A stretch of 64,000 bases of DNA from contig OY986436.1 in NCBI GenBank assembly GCA_963920525.1, positions 25,096,818-25,160,817 on the forward strand. Direction: 5' to 3'. How positions within the stretch are numbered: the first letter of the stretch is position 1; every line of letters starts with the position of its first letter. The stretch is from Dichetophora obliterata. Its lineage: Eukaryota; Arthropoda; Insecta; Diptera; Sciomyzidae. Both the position numbers and the translations under genes were made by a program. This document shows positions 32,114 through 43,351 of the stretch, in pieces. The notes beneath the pieces were generated by a model that did not search any database, had not been told where the DNA came from, and saw only the letters and a list, made by a program, of their open reading frames with translations.

Positions 32114-33930
32114 ATGCATGAGGTTGAAGTACTAGTTATTCGAGTCAATGAAAAAATTAAACCCGGTCCTAACGCCCACAATCAAATTTATAGTATAATT
32201 GGCAGGAAAAGAAGTGGCAACTGCAATAAAATAAGTGTGAATGAAGAAATTATTTCCGAGGACGAAGAAAAAGTCGAGGCTTTCCGTTCACATTTTATTG
32301 ATATCTATAAAGAGGTTCTTCCAAATTCTCCTAATATATCCTCTATAAAGGCTGTAATAGATTCCAACCTTTCCAGCTATCCAACCACAATTTGTACTTT
32401 TTCGTCAAATTTTTCCTCTCTGCAAAATTCAGATAATACTCACTTTGTAACACCTGAAGACTTAATGACGATAATTAAAACGTTGAATTCAAAAAAGCCT
32501 TCAGGAATAGACCAAATTTCAAATTTTTTAATCAAAAAATTTTCCTTTACTGTTTGTGAATTATTGACTATATTATTTAATAATTGTATCAACAACGGCT
32601 ACTTTCCTCATACTTGGAAAATCGCAAAAATCATTCCTTTGCAAAAAAAATCTGGTAATTATTGTCTTAATAATTTCAGGCCAATTTCGTTGCTTTCAAA
32701 TCTAGGTAAACTTTTTGAACGAGTTATAAAAATTAAAATGAATAACAGCGTTAATTTTGATTATATTCCATGCCATCAATTCGGGTTTAAAACAGGTCAT
32801 TCCACTATTCATGCACTTCTCAAATTTCACAATGATGTCGTTTCTAATTTGCGTGAACAAAAATGTACAGTGGCTGTTTCACTCGACATCGAAAAAGCAT
32901 TTGACCACGCCTATCATGATGGCATATTATATAAAATAATCAGTATCGGGTTCGCTCCATTCATTGTCAAACTTTTAAAAAGCTTTTTTAATAATCGTAA
33001 CTTTTTAGTACACATTAATGGAATTTCTTCAGCATTAGGTTCTGTTCGAAGTGGGGTGCCTCAGGGTGCAATTTTAGCTCCCCACCTTTATAATATTTTG
33101 ATATATGATTTTCCGCATGTTATTACTGGTTCGAAAAGTATTCTTTATGCAGACGATTCTTTGGTTTATGCACACGATGTGTCTCCGAATGCAGCTTTGG
33201 ACCTGGTGTCTAACCATTTAAATGTAATAAACGACTTTTACAAAAGCTGGGGAATTAAAATAAATGCTTCAAAATCTGAAGCCATTTGCATCTGGAAAAT
33301 GTAAATATTTTGTTGTTCCAGAAAGCAAAACACGCACTTTATCTCTGAATGGTGTTCAAATTCCATTTAAGAATAGCATCAAATACTTAGGAATATCTTT
33401 TAACAAGCTCTTAAAATTTAATGAACATGCCCGAATGGTTATAAAAAAAGCTAACAAAATTAAATCAATGTTTTCTATACTATTAAACAATAAATTTTTA
33501 AGTCAAAATATCAAAATTTTATTATATAACACAAGTATTCGTTCAGTAGTGATGTATGCATTTCCTATTTGGTTTACTATCTCTCCTTCAGTAGCCAAAG
33601 AACTTGAAATTTTAGAAAGAAAAATTCTTAGGAAATGTTAGGATCGTTATTTTAAACCTTTTACCAAACGCTTATCAAATAATTTCATATATTCTAAAGC
33701 AATGGTTAATCCTCTTTGTAAATATGCAATATCATTTCTTAAAAAATGTGTTGATAGATTGAACTTCCACGAAAATCATTTAATAATAGAAATCGTTAAC
33801 TCACAACATTCCTTTAGCAGGTCTAATTGCCAGTATCTATCGCCATTAGGGATTTTAAATGAAAATATTGCAACAGACATGGACTTTTCAGCTCCACTTT
33901 TACCCGAATTTTATAAAAATATATCTCCTG
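32114..33930 (+). pseudogene. Jockey-like LINE ORF2 fragment (5'-truncated, frameshifted)
   Basis: The first frame, 32,114-33,304, has no endonuclease: it begins in the linker before RT. It carries the RT palm motifs VSLDIEKAFDHAY, SGVPQGAILAPHLYN and ILYADDSLVYAH. A frameshift near 33,270 moves the thumb (IKYLGISFNKLLKFN) to 33,264-33,641. A stop at 33,639 separates the C-terminal part (to about 33,930). These features fit the jockey group. Loss of the 5' part is typical of LINE insertions that terminate early. It is joined directly to the next LINE. Confidence 0.8.
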
Positions 33931-33959
33931 GCACCTGGATCCCCAAATCTGATGACGAC

Positions 33960-36510
33960 TTCCGCAAACGAAAAACTGATAATGATTTACGGATATGCAC
34001 TTGGAATGTCCGAACCCTTAATTCGGAAGGTGCCTCTATCCAACTGACTGATGTCTTGGAAAGATAAAAAGCTGATATCACTGCTATCCAAGAAATGCGA
34101 TGGACGGGACAGGGTTGCATTCGGCATGCACCCTGTGATATCTACTACAGCGGCCATGCGGAGAAGCACGAGTTTGTATGCGGATTTGTAGTTGGCAAGA
34201 GACTACGGCCCCACGTCCTGCGATTCACACCTGTGAACGAACGACTTGCCATAATCCGCATCAAGGTTAAGTTTTTCCATATAAGCTTAATATGAGCGCA
34301 CGCTCCGATAGAAGACAAGGACGATGAGATCAAGGAAATTTTCTATGAGCGCCTTGAAAATGCTTACGAGCGCTACCCCCGTCACGACGTAAAAATCGTG
34401 GTTGGTGACTTCAATGCTAAGGTTGGCAAGGAGAATATTTTTGGTCCAACAGTCGGAAAGTTCAGCCTCCACGACAACACCTCCGATAACGGAATGAGGC
34501 TGATTGACTTCACCGCAGCACGAAACATGGTCGTAAGTAGCACTAGATTCAAGCATTTCAATATTCATAAAGCCACCTGGATGTCCCCTGATCAAAAAAC
34601 CTAGAATCAAACTGATCACGTTTTGATCGACAGAAGGCACTCTTTCAGTGTATTGGATGTACGCACGATCCGTGGTGCAATAATTGACTCGGATCACTAT
34701 CTTGTTGCAGCCAAGATCCGTACACGTCTGTGCGCAACTAAGAATACACGCAAGCCTACACAGAGAAAGCTAGACGTCGACAAGCTGCAATCGAAACAGA
34801 AAGCTGATGCTTTCGCCACTCGACTCTCAATCCTGCTTCAAAGCACTCCTCCAATCGATGATACATGCGCGCACTGGACACACATTTCCAACTCCATGCA
34901 TGCGGCTGCTGAACAGGTGATTGGCTACCACCGCCCTCGCCGAAACCAGTGGTACGACCAGGAATGTCGCGACGCCACTGCAGAGAAGACGCCGCCTACA
35001 AAGCCACCCTGCAGTTGGTTGTTGGCGCGCTGCTCAGGAGCGATACAAAGAGAAGAGACGGGAAGAGAGATATATTTTCAGACGGAAAAAAAGAGAGACA
35101 GAAAAGCGTGAGCAGGAGAAGATTGAGATGTATGGTGACAGGAATGAGGCTTAAAAATTTTTTGAAAGAATAAGATGCCTTGCCGATGGTTTTAAAACCG
35201 GGGCCTCTTCCTGCAAGGATGAAAACGGGAATCTAGTGGCAGATGTCCAGAGTACACTGACGTTATGGAGGGAACACTTCTCTAAGCTTCTAAATGGCGA
35301 CGTTGACAACAATCCCGCCAATAGAGATGATATTCCGGAAAACCAAATTTTTGATGACAGCGTTGAGGTTCCGCTGCCCGACTATGATGAAGTTCTGACA
35401 GCTATAGCTTGACTTAAAAATAACAAAGCCGCGGGAGCTGATGGCTTACTTGCTGAGCTGTTTAAGAACGGAGGCGAAGCTCTACTTAAATGCATTCACG
35501 AGCTTCTATGCAGAATATGGTCGGAAGAATGCATTCCGAATGATTGGAAACTCAGTGTGTTCTGCCCAATCCACAAGAAAAGCGAACCCACTATCTGTGC
35601 CTATTACCGTGGGATAAGCCTTCTTAATATCGCATATAAGGTCCTGTCGAGCGTTTTATGTGAAAGATTGAAGCCCATTGTAAACGAACTGATCGGACCT
35701 TATCAGTGTGGCTTCAGACCTGGAAAGTCCACCATCGACCAGATTTTCACGCTACGACAAATATTGAAGAAGACTCAAGAAAAACAAGTCGACACCTACC
35801 ATCTTTTTGTCGACTACAAAGCCGCCTTCGACAGCCCAATAAGGAAGCACTTGTACTCCACCATGTCTGAATTTGGTATTCCTGCAAAACTCATACGACT
35901 TTGCAGGATGACACTGAGCAACACCAGTAGCGCAGTTAAAATCGGGAAGGACCTCTCCCCATCATTTATTAGCAAACGAGGTTTCAGAAAAGGTGATTCC
36001 TTATCGTGCGACTTTTTCAACGTAATGTGCGACTTTTTCATGCTGATGACATCGATATCATTGGCCATAATACGCGCGAAGTCAGTGCAGCATTTTCTAG
36101 ATTAGAAAGAGAGTCAAGTCGAATGGGTCTGTCAGTGAATGCAGACAAGACGAAATACTTAGTGTCAACAAACAAACAGTCCCAGCGTCTTAGAACCCAC
36201 GTAACCGTTGACAATACCTCCAGCATTAATTCTACCATCGACATCAGCATTGAGATCAAACGAAGAATAACAGGTGTTACTTTGGGCTCAGTAAGCAATT
36301 GAGAAGCAGAGCCCTCTCTCGACGAACGAAAATCACGCTCTATAAATCGCTCATCATGCCCGTCCTACTTTACGAATCACAAACCTGGACGCTGAGCAGT
36401 TTAGATGAAAAGACTTTAGGAGCATTCGATAGAAAGATTCTTCGTAAGATCTACGGACCAATCTGCGTCAATGGCAAGTACCGAATACGGTGGAATGATG
36501 AATGATGAAA
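33960..36510 (+). pseudogene. RTE-like LINE: endonuclease-reverse transcriptase remnant
   Basis: An APE-type endonuclease starts at LRICTWNVRTLN (33,991) and continues in broken frames through AITAIQEMRW-like sequence, KIVVGDFNAKVGKE (34,390-34,431) and a DSDHYLVAAK C-terminal block (34,688-34,717). RT follows: ISLLNIAYKVLSSVLCERL, FRPGKSTIDQIF, FVDYKAAFDSP and GFRKGDSLSCDFFN. The RT has lost the segment between that block and ADDIDIIGHN (36,033-36,062), consistent with a short deletion near 36,010-36,030. At least eight stops or frameshifts are present. The endonuclease and RT pattern resembles the RTE/BovB-type LINEs. It is plainly dead. Confidence 0.75.
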
Positions 36511-36884
36511 GACGATGCTTAAGTCTATTTGAGAAATCACCTTCTCACGAAAAACTTTATGTGTCGGAAGCAAACACATCACTATTTTATCAAATTTATG
36601 TTCATATTCATCTTAATTTTAGCAAGTTGCTTTTTCTTGTAACCTTTTAGAGTAATACATTAAAACTCTATAATTAACTAGTTGTAAGATCTGAAAACTC
36701 TGTAAAAACAAAAAATATTTAAAAAAAAGTCTCAATAAATTTAAATTAACTTAACTTATTCGAGTCAAAACATTTGGCAAGAATTAAAACCCAAACTATT
36801 AAGAAAGCACAAGTAGTTGTCAATCAATGAATTTTCTTCTAAAAGGTTCAAAGTAATATCCCTTAAAAATATATAATTACACAG
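36511..36884. other. No gene seen
   Basis: AT-rich stretch between the RTE-like LINE and the long-TIR element; no family recognised. Confidence 0.5.
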
Positions 36885-39645
36885 GCCAACACTCAATTTG
36901 CTTCTTTGAATTTATCAACTGATTCTAGTTAATTTGGGTGCGCTGAATTCAAATCTGTAATCAGTTTGTCTCTATCAGCTTTAGTTTTCATGATATAGCT
37001 TTTTTATACCCTCCACTTATGACCTCCAATTATGACCGTCTTTATGTATGTATGTATATTTGGTGATTGACGATTTCTGTAAATTGACATAAAAAGTTAA
37101 TCCATAACAACATTTACATTTCTACTCTCTTAAAGCCAGAGAAAGAGTTGTCTTGCATGGTAATCTATACGGCACAACAGCGTTATGCGAACACTGAGCT
37201 TAAGAGTAACTAAATTTTTATGCTCTTATCCTATAAGACTTTTATTTCTTCACCTTGCGTTTCACCGTATTCTACTTTTAAATTTAGCGGCCGCGTCTCT
37301 GACACAGCCTACTGTGTACTTTTTTTCTAACTTGATAGAGATAGAGTGTTATTTTTTTGTGTAATTGCTAGCTGATTAACGGGAATTTTATTTGTACAAC
37401 GTTATTTTTTCTTTTTGCACTCCAATTGCATATCGGAAGTTAGTTGCTTGTAAGAAGTGGTTTATTGCAGTTGGCAAAGTTTATTAAAAAAGTGTTGATC
37501 TAAATAGAAATGACTTCCAATGGAAGACGGTGTAAAAACTACGCTGACACATTTTGTTATATTTGTGGAGAATACAACTTTAAAGAAAACATAAGAGCTA
37601 TTTCGGAATGTGTTAAAAAATCGAATTTAGATTACTTTGGAGTTAGTCTTGGTGACCAAGATAAAAGCTGGGCTCCACACATTGTGTGCAATACTTGCTG
37701 TGTAAATTTGCGACAGTGGACTTAAGGAAAACGAAATTGATCTAAGTTTGGTGTGCCGATGGTTTGGAGAGAGCCCAGACATCATTTGGACGACTGTTAC
37801 TTCTGTTAAGTCCGTATTGCTGGTATTAATAGGAAAAATCGAAATAAATGGCAGTATCCCGATTTACCGTCAGCGCGCCGTCCAATTCCCCATTCCGAAG
37901 ATGTTCCCATTCCAAAACTGAATGATTCTTCAGAGCTGAGTTCGGAGTTTGAACATAATACCGCTAATGACCTAAGTGATTGCGACAGTGTTTTCGTAGA
38001 CACAGAAACTATTCCTCAACGTTTTAATCAATGCGAGTTGAATAACTTAATTCGAGATTTGGCCTTATCAAAAGAAGCGTCTGAAGTGTTGGCTTCGAGG
38101 TTAAATGATAAAAAAAATTTTAGAACGTGGAACAAAAATAACTTATTACCGCACTAGGGATAAAGCTTTTTTACCATTTTTTACTAAGAAAGACAATCTG
38201 GTGTTTTGTAATAATGTTAATGGTCTTATGCAGGAAATGGGGCTTTTCAAGTATCTACCTAGCGCTTGGCGCCTCTTCGTGGACAGTTCCAAGAGAAGGT
38301 TGAATTGCGTCTTATTGCACAATGGCAATGTGTATGCATCAATTCCAATTGCGCACTCCACAACAATGAAGGAAGAATATAATAACATTGCATTCGTGAT
38401 GAAAAAGATAAAATACCAAGACCACCAATGGATCATTTGTGTTGATCTTAAAATGGTCAATTTTCTTCTTGGACAACATAGTGGTTATACTAAGTACCCT
38501 TGCTTCTTGTGTCTCTGGGATAGCAGATCCAAGCTACAACATTGGCGGCAAAAATATTGGCCTACGAGAGAAAAAATGATTGTTGGCGATAAAAATATTG
38601 CAAATGAAGCTTTAGTTGTGTTTCCCACGTGAAAAGATCGTCCTACCACCGTTGCACATCAAATTAGGACTCATGAAGCAGTTTGTTAAGGCTCTGAATC
38701 GTGATGGGGAATGTTTTGCATATATTTGCAGCAAAATGCCTAATCTAAGTAGAGATAAGATTAGAGCAGGAGTTTTTGACGGTCCCCAAATAAGGCAGTT
38801 TATGAATGACAACGATTTTGATAAGTCAATGACCGAAACTGAACGAAATGCGTGGGCATCATTCGTGCAAGTTATAAAAAGTTTCTTGGGAAATAATAAA
38901 GCTCCAAATCATGTTCAATTAGTGGAGAATATGCTGGATAAGTTCAGAGACCTTGGCTGCAACATGAGTATTAAAATCCATTATTTGCACAGTCACTTGG
39001 ACCGATTTCCCGAAAGTTTGGTTAATTTAAGCGAAGAACAAGGAGAAAGGTTTTACCAAGATATCAAAATTATGGAGAATTGGTACCAGGGAAGGTGGGA
39101 TACACATATGATGGCAGACTACTGTTGGAATTTACAAAGAGACTCTAATTCGGCTGTTCATTCCAGAATGTCTCTTAAAAGAAGCTTTACATCCTGTAAC
39201 TAGAATTATATTTATATTATATTTTTAATGCTTTGTGAGAATTTTTTTTATTTTAATAAATTTGTATGAAACAGTTTTACTTATTCTAACTTTTTTTTTA
39301 AATTCCTATGGAAAAGTTTTACTTTTTAATACGTAAAAAAATTTAGAAATTAAGGAATTAATTAAAATCTGGCTTTAAGAGAGTAGAAATGTAAATGTTG
39401 TTATGGATTAACTTTTTATGTCAATTTACAGAAATCGTCAATTACCAAATATACATACATACATACCTACAGACGGTCATAATTTGAGGTCATAAGTGGA
39501 GGGTATAAAAAAGCTATATCATGAAAACGAGAGCTGATAGAGACAAACTGGTTACAGATTTGAATTCAGCGCAACCAAATTAACTAGAATCATTTGATCA
39601 ATTCAAAGAAGCAAAAATCTTTTTTAATTTTGTGGGGCTGTGTTA
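36885..39645 (+). mobile_element. Long-TIR DNA element of unassigned superfamily
   Basis: The arms 36,900-37,142 and 39,366-39,612 are about 245-bp near-identical inverted repeats. Weaker similarity extends outward to 'acacaggccaacac' (left) and its counterpart near 'gtggggctgtgt' (right), the likely tips. No exact TSD could be found, so the ends are approximate. Between the arms lies one decayed gene of a conserved arthropod/cnidarian-type family. The element sits next to or within LINE endonuclease sequence (39,660-40,090). Confidence 0.7.
37510..39203 (+). pseudogene. Gene of an uncharacterised transposon-borne family (broken)
   Basis: Frame 1 (37,510-38,110) starts MTSNGRRCKNYADTFCYICG. 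It has paired cysteines (CYIC...CNTCC...DCYFC) that look zinc-binding. It contains three stops: TAA at 37,723, TGA at 37,738 and TAA after DCYFC at 37,786. A run of eight A near 38,110 shifts to the frame 38,105-38,632, with CNNVNGLMQEM, AWRLFVDSSKRRLNCVLLHN and YPCFLCLWDS. A second shift near 38,614 leads to LPPLHIKLGLMKQFVKALN and SEEQGERFYQDIKIME up to 39,203. I recognise this arrangement from uncharacterised proteins in arthropods and Hydra, but know no Pfam-type name or catalytic assignment. Conserved acidic/His residues (HIKLG, SEEQGERFHQ-like) hint at a nuclease, which is inference. Confidence 0.65.
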
Positions 39646-39659
39646 TTTAACGATTCATT

Positions 39660-40100
39660 ACATTATAGAAAATCCAAATACTCTAAACAGATTGTAAGCA
39701 TTGGAAGAAATCTATAGGCCCAAATGAAAGTTAAAATCCGATCATTTATCAAGCATTTAACATTCAGAGCATCACAACTTTGAAGATAAAAATCATAATG
39801 CTGCAAGGACAAATTACTCTTCAAAAATAAAGCCACACCACCAGAGGCTTTATTTTGTATATATCAGTTTCTCTACTAAAGACCCAAATTTCGGTCAAGA
39901 AAATAAAATCCGGCTTATTACCAAAATAATTTAAGTGTGCTAAAGAATTATCTAAGCTATGACGTAGACTACGAATATTTTGATGAACAATATTTAGACT
40001 ATTCGCATATGTAGGTTTATATAAAATATCACATACATCAACATGATCACAAACAGAATCTAATTCAACTAGGTCATTAATCACATTTCATTGCATTGAA
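39660..40100 (-). pseudogene. LINE endonuclease N-terminal fragment
   Basis: The minus-strand frame 40,084-39,821 contains NIVHQNIRSLRHSLDN and KPDFIFLTEIW, the 'hQNIRSL' and 'FLTEtW' blocks that open APE-type endonucleases of jockey/CR1-group LINEs. Beyond 39,821 similarity fades through stops. The rest may lie across the long-TIR element, but I could not follow it convincingly. Confidence 0.65.
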
Positions 40101-40440
40101 GCCTCCTTGTCTGAGAGAGTAGCCTGCAAGCTTTTAAAGGGGGCAAGGGAGGAGTGTAAGGTTAATTCGTACAAAAATGCATGGTTTTGTAAAAATAACT
40201 AATGGTACATTAAAATATGACTTTCGAAGAATATTGCATAAAATTTTCACGAAGATATATTAAAAAATACGGCAATAGCAGCAATTATTCGAACTTGTCT
40301 CGGAAAAAAGTAGAATTGCGGTGCCACTCACAACGTGATGCTGGACCAAGTAGGTACGATATGCCGGTTCTGGCTCACAGGAGCCAGGAGCTCACCATCA
40401 GCGCCATATGCGGTGGAATGGGGAACTATTACAATAGGTA

Positions 40441-40850
40441 AGCGGTTTGTGTCTATAGTATAGGAAAAAATGTTAGGTCTGTGTCTATAGTATATTCATC
40501 TAGTGAAAATAATGTTGTTAGTGTGTTTTGTATAGAAGAATGGGAGAATTTTCAATGTGGCTTGTGTATATAGTATAGGAAAAAATGTTAGGTTTGTGTT
40601 TATAATATCATGTGTTAGTGTGTTTTGTATAGAAGAATGAGAGAATTTTTAATGTGGTCTGTGTCAATAGTACAGAAAAACAAAATAGGTGTGTGACTAT
40701 AGTATATTCATCTAGTAAATATCATGTGTTTGTGTGCAGAGTATAGAAGAGTGAAAGCATTTTTTAACGTGTGGTTTATGTCTAAAACAGGTTCATCTAG
40801 CGAATATCATGTGTATCCACAAAAAAAAAAAAAACTCATATGTTTCAATT
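40441..40850. repeat. Tandem array, about 100-115 bp period
   Basis: 'gtctatagtataggaaaaaa' followed by 'tgttaggt', 'tgtgttttgtatagaagaat' and 'gagaatttt' recurs at about 40,445, 40,560 and 40,657, with a partial unit near 40,730. Similarity between units is high near the start and decays to the right. No coding sequence was seen. Confidence 0.65.
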
Positions 40851-40937
40851 AATCTAAAGTATAGAAACAAAAATTATCATGTGTTTGTATGTATTATAGT
40901 TTACAACAGATCAATGTACTGAATTGAGGTTAGTATG

Positions 40938-40979
40938 TTGCTGTTGTTGTTGTTGTTTGCTGTTGTTGTTGCTGTTTGC

Positions 40980-41018
<39 letters not shown>

Positions 41019-41019
41019 A
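40938..41019. repeat. (GTT)n microsatellite
   Basis: About 26 GTT/GCT triplets, interrupted twice by TTTGC. The preceding 'gaattgaggttagtatgt' recurs at 41,708, so the microsatellite belongs to a repeated unit. Confidence 0.8.
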
Positions 41020-41214
41020 GATATCAAGTCCTTCGAGAACATTCTAGAAGCCTAGCTTTTTTTATAATAAGCTTCAATAGGGATTATCATGTGTTTGTGT
41101 GTGTTATAGTTTACAACAGCCCACTAGGAAATGTGAGCATTTCCGGATGTTACCAGGAATCATTCCATGGAATGTAGGAAACATCCCCTTTTGTTGCACA
41201 CTCCATTGCTTTTT

Positions 41215-41370
41215 TAACATAGCATGTCATTAGAGGGAAACATTCCTCCCCGCTGTGTTAAAAAGTCATGTGGAAACATTCCTCTCCGCTTTTCTCAAAA
41301 GTGAACTGGAAGCAGTCCTCTCCCCTGTTTTAAGAATTAATGTGGAAACATTCCTCTCCCTTGTTATGAA
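41215..41370. repeat. Short tandem repeat with GGAAACATTCCTCTCC
   Basis: 'gtggaaacattcctctccg' occurs four times with about 45-50 bp spacing and moderate divergence. It lies next to a tRNA-like sequence. No gene. Confidence 0.6.
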
Positions 41371-41386
41371 AATGTATTCGGCCAGG

Positions 41387-41457
41387 ATTCGAACCCGGGA
41401 CCCCTGAGCGACAGTCGAGCGCGCTACGACTAGACTATCGAATTCTACAATAAGCGG
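41387..41457 (-). pseudogene. tRNA-Asp(GTC)-like pseudogene
   Basis: On the minus strand the sequence has a D-arm-like TAGTCTAGTCG (box A), a loop CTGTCGC with a GTC anticodon, and a strong T arm CCGGGTTCGAATCCTGG (box B intact). About five acceptor pairs (ATTCG/CGAAT) can form. The anticodon stem has a mismatch and the acceptor is short, so I call it a tRNA-derived repeat or decayed tRNA-Asp. No clean Pol III terminator is seen immediately downstream. Confidence 0.5.
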
Positions 41458-41459
41458 CT

Positions 41460-42125
41460 AGAAAACAATGATATTAATATTTTCTATTGTCATTGCTTGA
41501 CAATAGATAAAAGTTTCCACATGCATTCTTAAAGAAGCGGTTTGGAAACAATATAAATGCAAAGCTACCCTTAAGCTTCCAAAAGATGCGGTGGAGAGAC
41601 AATATATATACAAAACTACCCTTAAGCTTTCAAAGATACGGTGGGGAATGTTTCTTTATCACTTTTAGATGGAAGCCTTCCGATTTTTCCTGGAGGGAGG
41701 CTAATCTAACGAATTGAGGTTAGTATGTGTTTTTTTTGTTGTTGTTATTACTTAAAATTGATATGCAAGCTATGCATTCAAGTTATACATATCAATAAAA
41801 AGCTATTAAAACTTTGATTTATGATAAGTGCTTAGAAAGTTTAAAACCCTACAAGAATTTTTACATGAAACACAAAAATTTAACCTTTTAATCTTTTTGG
41901 TGATAAACTGTTGTTGTTGTTATTGTTGCTGTAAATTGAAACTGATATGCAAGCTCTGCAGATAGTACCAGTCTGAAAAAACTTCAATATAAGGCAAACC
42001 AAAAATATATTAGCTTTAGTTCGTAAAAGATCTTTTCATTGAAAGCTTAAACGACAAAAAGAAAGGAAAGTTTCATTTAAAAAGCAAACAAAGACACTTT
42101 ATAAAACATTAAAATAAATAAAAAA
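41460..42125. other. No gene seen
   Basis: AT-rich, with GTTGTT runs at 41,740 and 41,910; no protein family or terminal repeats were recognised. Confidence 0.5.
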
Positions 42126-42130
42126 TAAAA

Positions 42131-42508
42131 ATGGTATCCTTTACTTGTAGCGAATGCGGATTAAGTTTCAACAAAAAATGCAATCTAAACAGACATATAC
42201 GAGTAAAACACCAAAACCAACAATCGCAACATTTTCAATGCGATGTATGTAAGAAGTTATTTTCACGGAAGGATAATTTAAACCAGCATAAAGGAAAACT
42301 ACATGCAGTATCTTCTTCTTCTTCCTTGACTGCAGCGTCAACATCAGCAGCAGCAGCAGGAAACACAACAAGCATTCAAAGTATCCAGGCGATTTTACCA
42401 AATTTAGTCCCCAATCTCTATTGCAATACTTGTAAGAAAGAGATATTGACGAAGAATTTGGCATATCACATCAGAACAAACGAGCATAAAAAAATAGTGG
42501 TGAAATAG
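42131..42508 (+). pseudogene. C2H2 zinc-finger N-terminus preceding PolB
   Basis: Two classical fingers (FTCSECGLSFNKKCNLNRHI…H and FQCDVCKKLFSRKDNLNQHK…H) and a third variant finger (YCNTCKKEILTKNLAYHIRTN). A Ser/Ala-rich linker separates fingers 2 and 3. The frame stops at 42,506. In related elements fingers precede the polymerase in the same protein; the sequence 42,510-42,767 shows weak polymerase N-terminal similarity in broken frames, which supports an originally fused protein. Confidence 0.65.
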
Positions 42509-42767
42509 TTAATGAGAATTTAACTAGAATCTCATCTGTATTTAATGAACATGATAAATGATAGAGTCATTTATACATAAAAATAATAATGAGAATTTAT
42601 TGATTCCCGAAGAGTTTTTAGCAAACGCCAAAAATATAGTTACAGAAACTCTTCAAGAAATGTTGCAGAAGCACGCCAATATTAAATTTAATATAGAATT
42701 GTTCTGTGAATACGTTTAAATGAGCGAAAATGAGATGTCAATTGACATTTAATCACATCAAACCAAA

Positions 42768-43351
42768 ATGGTTATGATTCAAGAGTCGACAGCCTTAAGT
42801 AACATTTTTGGTGAAAAATGTGATAATTTAGTGTCAAAAATGTCAGAGTTTCAAGAACGTGACAGCGGTTGGACTCTCATTAGAATATTACATTTAGAAA
42901 TTAATATTAACCAGTACAAACCAATAAAAGGATCGCAATATATCCCATTACCAAAATTTGTCTATAATAAAAAGGCTTGTATCAATGTACAAAATTCAGA
43001 TGAATATTGCTTCAAATGGGCAGTAATATCAGCACTGGCTCCAGTTAATAAAAGCTCTGATAGATGTTCCAGCTATAATGTGGAGGATATTACAGCCTCC
43101 ATAATACACTTGGGCAATGATTTAACAATCAACTTTGAAAGTCTTGTTTTTCCGCTACCAGTAAAAGACATTAAAATATTCGAAGAAAATAATCCTAGAT
43201 TAAGCATTAAAGTCTTCGGGTTCGATGATGAGATCAAAAGTATTGTCGGACCCTACTACTTTACAAAGGTGGAGAAGAGGACACACCTCAATTTGCTTTT
43301 ACTTCAGGAAGGATACAAATCCCATTATATATGGATCAAAAATATTTCAAG
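42768..43351 (+). pseudogene. PolB N-terminal region, exon before intron
   Basis: An open segment with DSGWTLIRILHLEININQYK, GSQYIPLPKFVYNKKACINV and HYIWIKNIS. This is the conserved N-terminal region found in the same polymerase family. The exon ends at a GT donor at 43,352 in phase with the downstream part. Confidence 0.75.

Noticed and set aside
36885..39645. Assignment of the long-TIR element to hAT from its CAGGCCAACAC-like tip
   Set aside because: No matching 8-bp TSD was found and the protein lacks recognisable hAT blocks.
41387..41457. Functional tRNA-Asp gene
   Set aside because: The T arm and GTC anticodon are good, but the acceptor stem is short and the anticodon stem is mismatched; it lies in repeats.
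42131..42508. Host C2H2 zinc-finger transcription factor
   Set aside because: Only three fingers, followed directly by polymerase N-terminal sequence; the arrangement fits an N-terminal part of the PolB protein better.
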